From contig CAZVLQ010000001.1 in NCBI GenBank assembly GCA_964628185.1, forward strand, positions 119,905-183,904: a stretch of DNA of 64,000 nt, in the 5' to 3' direction. The notes below the pieces were generated by a model, which saw only the letters and a program-made list of their open reading frames with translations, made no database searches and was not told the origin of the DNA. The stretch comes from CAZVLQ01 sp964628185 (lineage in GTDB: Bacteria; Pseudomonadota; Zetaproteobacteria; Mariprofundales; Mariprofundaceae). The position numbers were made by a program, and so were the translations under genes. Positions 60,209-64,000 of the stretch are shown here, piece after piece (the first letter of the stretch is position 1; each line of letters begins with the position of its first letter).

Positions 60209-60627
60209 TAAAGAAGTATCTTAATAATGAGGCGGAATCTATTGAAATTGCGTCTTGTTTTGCAAAATCATTAAAGCCGGGAGATATCGTTGCGCTTGAC
60301 GGCGAACTTGGCGCCGGAAAAAGCGTATTCGCCCGTGCGGTGATGCGCGCACTGGGCGTGCGGGACAGGGCCATGCCCAGTCCCACTTTCGCAATCATTC
60401 AGGAATATGAAGCCGGGGCATGCAGGGTTGCGCATATGGACTGGTACCGCGTGCATGGCGCGGAGGAACTTGAAGCGATCGGCGTGCGGGAGTATTTGGC
60501 GCCGCCATGGATTTGCCTGATTGAGTGGCCCGGGCGCGCGCCTTCGCTGCTGCCGGATTCCACCCTCGAAGTGCGTTTGGAATACGTGGACGGCAATCCC
60601 GATGCCCGCTGGATCCGAATCAAATGA
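60205..60627 (+). CDS. tsaE: tRNA threonylcarbamoyladenosine biosynthesis ATPase TsaE (apparent CTG start)
   Basis: 140 residues from CTG 60205. ATPase partner of TsaB/TsaD in t6A37 tRNA modification. Walker A GELGAGKS is at residues 33-40, then SPTFAIIQEY, MDWYRV and LIEWPGR, all typical. The frame opens at 60172 and has no ATG, GTG or TTG before 60337, which would delete the Walker A motif. CTG at 60205 gives the family-like start (M)IKKYLNNEAES and forms CTGA with the upstream stop, the same geometry as ATGA couplings elsewhere here. A sequence error is the alternative. Confidence 0.88.
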   Translation: MIKKYLNNEAESIEIASCFAKSLKPGDIVALDGELGAGKSVFARAVMRALGVRDRAMPSPTFAIIQEYEAGACRVAHMDWYRVHGAEELEAIGVREYLAPPWICLIEWPGRAPSLLPDSTLEVRLEYVDGNPDARWIRIK

Positions 60628-60648
60628 TTCATATGTCAACCTGTCTCA

Positions 60649-63600
60649 CTACACCTTCCACGTCCTGGCCAGTAGCGGCGGAATTTCATCGGCGGGCACG
60701 GGCTTGCTGAAGTAGTAGCCCTGCACCTCGTCGCAACCGTGCTTTTTCAGGAACTGCAACTGCTCTTTTGTTTCCACGCCCTCGGCCAGCACCTTCAGGT
60801 TCAGATTTCGGGCCATGGCGATAATGGTGGTGGCAATCGCCGCATCCTGTTCGTCATCCGGCAGGTTGCTCACGAAAGACTGGTCAATTTTCAACGTATC
60901 CATGGCAAATCGTTTCAGGTAGCTGAGCGACGAATAGCCGGTGCCGAAATCATCCATGGCCAGTCCCAGGCCCAGATTTTTAAAATCCCGCATCAATGTG
61001 GCCGCGGCCTCCGGATCATCCATCAGGCAGGTTTCGGTAAGTTCCAGCTCCAGCATGCCGGGTTTGATATTGAATGCCTTCAGCACTCCGGAAAGCATGT
61101 TTAACAGGCCTTTATCCTGCAACTGGCGGGCCGAAAGATTGAAGGCCACGCGCACATTGATGGCCGCCTCCTTCCAGGCGCAATGCTGGCGGCAGGCCTC
61201 CTCCACCACCCAGCGACCGATGGGCAAAATCAGGCCCGTATCTTCCGCCACCGAAATGAACTCAAACGGTGGAATCAGGCCACGGTCCGGATGCCGCCAG
61301 CGGATCAGCGCCTCCAGGCCGACGACCCTGGCGCTGGAAAGATCAATCTGCGGCTGGTAATAGAGCACAAACTGCCGTTGCTCAAGCGCCAGCTTCAGTT
61401 CTTCCTCCAGTCGCTGACGGTCCTCAAGTGCCCGTGTCATCTCCCGGGTAAAGAACTCATGCCTGTTCTTTCCCTCGTGCTTGGCCCGGTACAGGGCAAT
61501 ATCGGCATGCTTTAGCAGTGTTTCCGGATCTACCCCGTCATCCGGGAACAGGCTGACGCCAAGGCTGAAGGAGACGTCCACCTTCCTGCCCTCCAGCGGC
61601 AGCGGCTGCTGCATGGCGGCAAGGATTTTTTTGGCCACTACCATGACATCCCGCGTGGATGTGATATCGGACAGGACGGCGACAAATTCATCGCCGCCCA
61701 GCCGGGCAACGGTATCTTCATCACGTACGCTCGCCTTCAAATTTCCGGCGATCAGTTGCAGCAGCACATCACCGGCCGAATGACCCATGGTATCGTTGAT
61801 CAGCTTGAAGTCGTCCAGGTCAAAGAACAGCACGGCCACCTTGCGGCCACGCCTTTTCGCCTGTGCAATCGCCTGATTCAGCCGGTCGGAAAGCAGGGTG
61901 CGGTTTGGCAAATTGGTTAACACATCATAATGCGCCAGCCGGTACACATGCTTTTCGGAAAGTTTCTTTTCGGTGATATCGGTAAATGAAGCGATGTAAT
62001 GGCTGACCTCACCCCGTTCGTTCCTGACCGCGGCAATACTTTCCCATTGTGGGTATACATCGCCGTTTTTGCGTCGGTTCCATATCTCGCCTTCCCAGCA
62101 GCCCGTTTCATTGAGGCTTGTCCACAGGTTCTGATAAAAGCCCTCATCATGCCGGCCGGACTGTAGCAGCCTGGGGTTTTTGCCAGTGGCTTCTTCAGCC
62201 GTATAACCTGTAATGTCCGTAAATGCCTGGTTGACGCGCAGGATATTCGCTTTTTCATCGGTGATGATGATACCCAGCGGGCTTTCCTGGAAAACGCTGG
62301 CGGCCAGTCTTTGATCCTTAGCCGCATGCCTGCGCTCGATGGCGATGGATGCAAGCCCGCCCGTCAACTCGATGACATTCAATTCAAACGGGCGGGGCGA
62401 CCTGGGCTCCCGGTAATACATGGCGAATGTGCCCAGCACCTTGCCGGATTCCTCCAGTATAGGTTCGGACCAGCAGGCGGCCAGCCCATGGCTTAATGCC
62501 AGTTCCCTGTAAGCCTTCCACAGGGGATCCGTGGCGATATCGGAAACGATCACCCGTTCACCCCGGAAGGCGGCCGTACCGCAGGAACCCACGTTTGGGC
62601 CGATTTCAATTCCATCAACGGCTGCATTATAAGCATCCGGAAGGCTGGGAGCAGCGCCATGACGCAGGTGGCGTCCGTCCTCATCCAGCAGCAGCACCGA
62701 GCCACGCATCTCCGGAATCTCCTTTTCGACTTCAAGGATCATATGACTGAGCGTGTCGCCCAGGCCGCTGTCCACGCTCAGGATAATTTCCATCAACCGC
62801 TGCCGTAATTTTTCCAGCCTCCGCGCCTGAATAATCTCGGTGATATCATCGGCAATACCGGCAATGCGGTAAACCTCTCCTGATTCGTCACGCACCGGAA
62901 AGGCGCGATCGCGAATCCAGCGAATGGCGCCGTCCGGCCTCACGATGCGGTACTCCTCATCGTACTCACTGCGGCTTAACTGATTCGTGGCGGCCTCCAG
63001 AACACGTTTCCGATCATCGGCATGAATCGCTTCAAGCCAGTCGCGTGGCGCGGCATAAAGGCTTTCGCAGCTTCTTCCCCATATAGCCTCATAGCTGGGG
63101 CTGATATAGATCACCCGGCTCATATCCGGCGTCGTGATCCAGAAGACCTCATGAATATTTTCCGCCAGCTGGCGGAAACGCTGCTCGCTTTGCTCCAGTT
63201 CGTGTATCTTCCCGTTCAGTTCCGCCTCGGCTGAGCGGCGGTATTGATCGTTGCGCAGGGCGCCGATGATATTGGCGCATACTTGCAGTAGCGGGTTTAG
63301 AAGTTTTTGCGTTGATGCATCAAATCCATCGGGGCGATTGGCGAGGCCGACCATGCCTACCATCTTGCCATCCAGTATGAATGGCATGCCAAGAAAGGTG
63401 TTTATGGGCGGATGCCCCTTGGGCAGACCGCCACTTCTCAAATCATTTGCCGGATCGTTGCTGACCACCGGTGCCCCGGTTCGCATGACGGCACCAAACA
63501 GGGTGTTCAGGTTATGAAACTCCATACCGGAAGAAGCGTGTTTCTCATAGAGGCGATGTGTTTCTTCATTCCAGGCGATATCGCTGATTGCGTGGGTTTT

Positions 63601-64000
63601 CAGATAGGGTGCATTGCCTTCCTTGTGCAAGACCTCACCGATAAAACCGTATTCACTGCCAGTGATGGACAACAGGCTTTCGAGCATGCCTGAAAAAATG
63701 GTACGGGAATCTGCTTCCGCGATAAAGGTGGACAAGGCACGGCTTATGGCCTCAAAAATTTCCAGGTTTCGCTGTTTTTCCTCTTCGGCCTGCTTGCGCT
63801 CGGTTATGTCCCGGAATACACCCTGGATGAGTACCCTGTCTTCCGCTTCGATACGGCTGGCACTTACGTTGACCGGGATTTTATGTCCATCGTTGTGCTG
63901 AACCACAATATCATCATTAACGACTTCACCAGAAATAACGCGGGTTTTAAATCGTTCTCTGTAAGCCTCGGCATTGTCAGGTGGGTGAAGCATGCTCTGA
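60649..64000 (-). CDS. Multi-sensor PAS/GAF diguanylate cyclase-phosphodiesterase (5' end cut by window)
   Basis: The frame is open to the window edge; about 1116 residues are visible. The first residues are the second half of a PAS domain (VNVSASRIEAEDRVLIQGVFRDITERK), so the true start lies beyond 64000. Domains follow in order: GAF, PAS (FWITTPDMSRVIYISPSYEAIWG), a second GAF and PAS (DEKANILRVNQAFTDITGYTAEEATGKNP). The GGDEF domain has an intact signature (FFDLDDFKLINDTMGHSAGD ... RLGGDEF). The EAL domain is intact (GLEALIRWRHP, LTETCLMDD, DDFGTGYSSL, LKIDQSFV, AEGVET). Both c-di-GMP synthesis and breakdown are possible. No membrane segment is seen in the visible part. Convergent with tsaE. 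Confidence 0.92.
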   Translation of the reverse strand, partial: QSMLHPPDNAEAYRERFKTRVISGEVVNDDIVVQHNDGHKIPVNVSASRIEAEDRVLIQGVFRDITERKQAEEEKQRNLEIFEAISRALSTFIAEADSRTIFSGMLESLLSITGSEYGFIGEVLHKEGNAPYLKTHAISDIAWNEETHRLYEKHASSGMEFHNLNTLFGAVMRTGAPVVSNDPANDLRSGGLPKGHPPINTFLGMPFILDGKMVGMVGLANRPDGFDASTQKLLNPLLQVCANIIGALRNDQYRRSAEAELNGKIHELEQSEQRFRQLAENIHEVFWITTPDMSRVIYISPSYEAIWGRSCESLYAAPRDWLEAIHADDRKRVLEAATNQLSRSEYDEEYRIVRPDGAIRWIRDRAFPVRDESGEVYRIAGIADDITEIIQARRLEKLRQRLMEIILSVDSGLGDTLSHMILEVEKEIPEMRGSVLLLDEDGRHLRHGAAPSLPDAYNAAVDGIEIGPNVGSCGTAAFRGERVIVSDIATDPLWKAYRELALSHGLAACWSEPILEESGKVLGTFAMYYREPRSPRPFELNVIELTGGLASIAIERRHAAKDQRLAASVFQESPLGIIITDEKANILRVNQAFTDITGYTAEEATGKNPRLLQSGRHDEGFYQNLWTSLNETGCWEGEIWNRRKNGDVYPQWESIAAVRNERGEVSHYIASFTDITEKKLSEKHVYRLAHYDVLTNLPNRTLLSDRLNQAIAQAKRRGRKVAVLFFDLDDFKLINDTMGHSAGDVLLQLIAGNLKASVRDEDTVARLGGDEFVAVLSDITSTRDVMVVAKKILAAMQQPLPLEGRKVDVSFSLGVSLFPDDGVDPETLLKHADIALYRAKHEGKNRHEFFTREMTRALEDRQRLEEELKLALEQRQFVLYYQPQIDLSSARVVGLEALIRWRHPDRGLIPPFEFISVAEDTGLILPIGRWVVEEACRQHCAWKEAAINVRVAFNLSARQLQDKGLLNMLSGVLKAFNIKPGMLELELTETCLMDDPEAAATLMRDFKNLGLGLAMDDFGTGYSSLSYLKRFAMDTLKIDQSFVSNLPDDEQDAAIATTIIAMARNLNLKVLAEGVETKEQLQFLKKHGCDEVQGYYFSKPVPADEIPPLLARTWKV

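Noticed and set aside
1..64000. tRNA or rRNA genes
   Set aside because: No T-arm GGTTCGAnTCC with a matching acceptor stem or rRNA-like segment was noticed by eye; a tRNA scan would settle it.

Overview
This 64 kb window (G+C clearly above 50 %, tightly packed genes, many ATGA/TGATG-type overlaps) comes from a bacterium that looks gammaproteobacterial. The support is the yfgM-bamB-der block, an HflD homologue, the RatA-RnfH pair, hslVU and nirBD. I see no tRNA, rRNA, CRISPR array, phage or insertion sequence. Both ends cut genes: a nitronate monooxygenase-like gene on the left and a PAS/GAF/GGDEF/EAL gene on the right.

Layout. 1-12.6 kb: nitronate monooxygenase-like gene (minus), then ald, carB, greA, a DUF4149 membrane protein, an AI-2E/PerM-type permease, yfgM-like, bamB, der, ratA-like, rnfH and a membrane adenylate cyclase. 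12.6-23 kb: dtd, an Atg22-like MFS protein, a 2Fe-2S ferredoxin and a PEBP protein. These are followed by a minus-strand copper block (unknown membrane protein, copZ, copA, cupredoxin) that runs into recQ, and then hslVU. 23-30 kb: a nitrogen block with a candidate NtrC site and sigma-54 promoter, porin, glnK, amtB, nirB, nirD and a formate/nitrite channel. 30-43.5 kb: an unknown protein, a DJ-1 family protein, a BASS transporter, hflD, a heme-binding c-di-GMP protein, pyrD (class 1B-like), a universal stress protein, cobalamin-dependent metH and prfC.

43.5-55.8 kb is the most interesting region. A SAM-I (S-box) riboswitch with a clear antiterminator/terminator switch precedes a gene that would normally be called threonine synthase. 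Downstream lie a ThiS/MoaD-type sulfur carrier, a stand-alone NIL domain, cysteine synthase, a MoeB/ThiF-type E1, a siroheme sulfite reductase fused to a TusA domain, a radical-SAM-like protein with an unusual CX9CX2C motif, a SLC13 transporter, Fe-S APS reductase, and cysD and cysN. Read together: sulfate enters, is activated to APS, reduced to sulfite and then sulfide, and the sulfur probably passes through a protein thiocarboxylate into cysteine and perhaps homocysteine. MetH lies on the other side of the riboswitch.

55.8-64 kb: hemF, ygfZ, thiC, a CBS-domain protein, tsaE (apparent CTG start overlapping the previous stop codon) and the c-di-GMP gene cut by the window end.

Intergenic gaps carry at least three families of short dispersed repeats: a double-hairpin element seen in two inverted copies, degenerate 7-8 bp tandem repeats (ACTGATA/ATTGGTA/CAGTAGT type) in seven gaps, and a GGTTCnGGCTTTGCCGGG hairpin unit. 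Functions are inferred from protein motifs and gene order read by eye; no database search was run.
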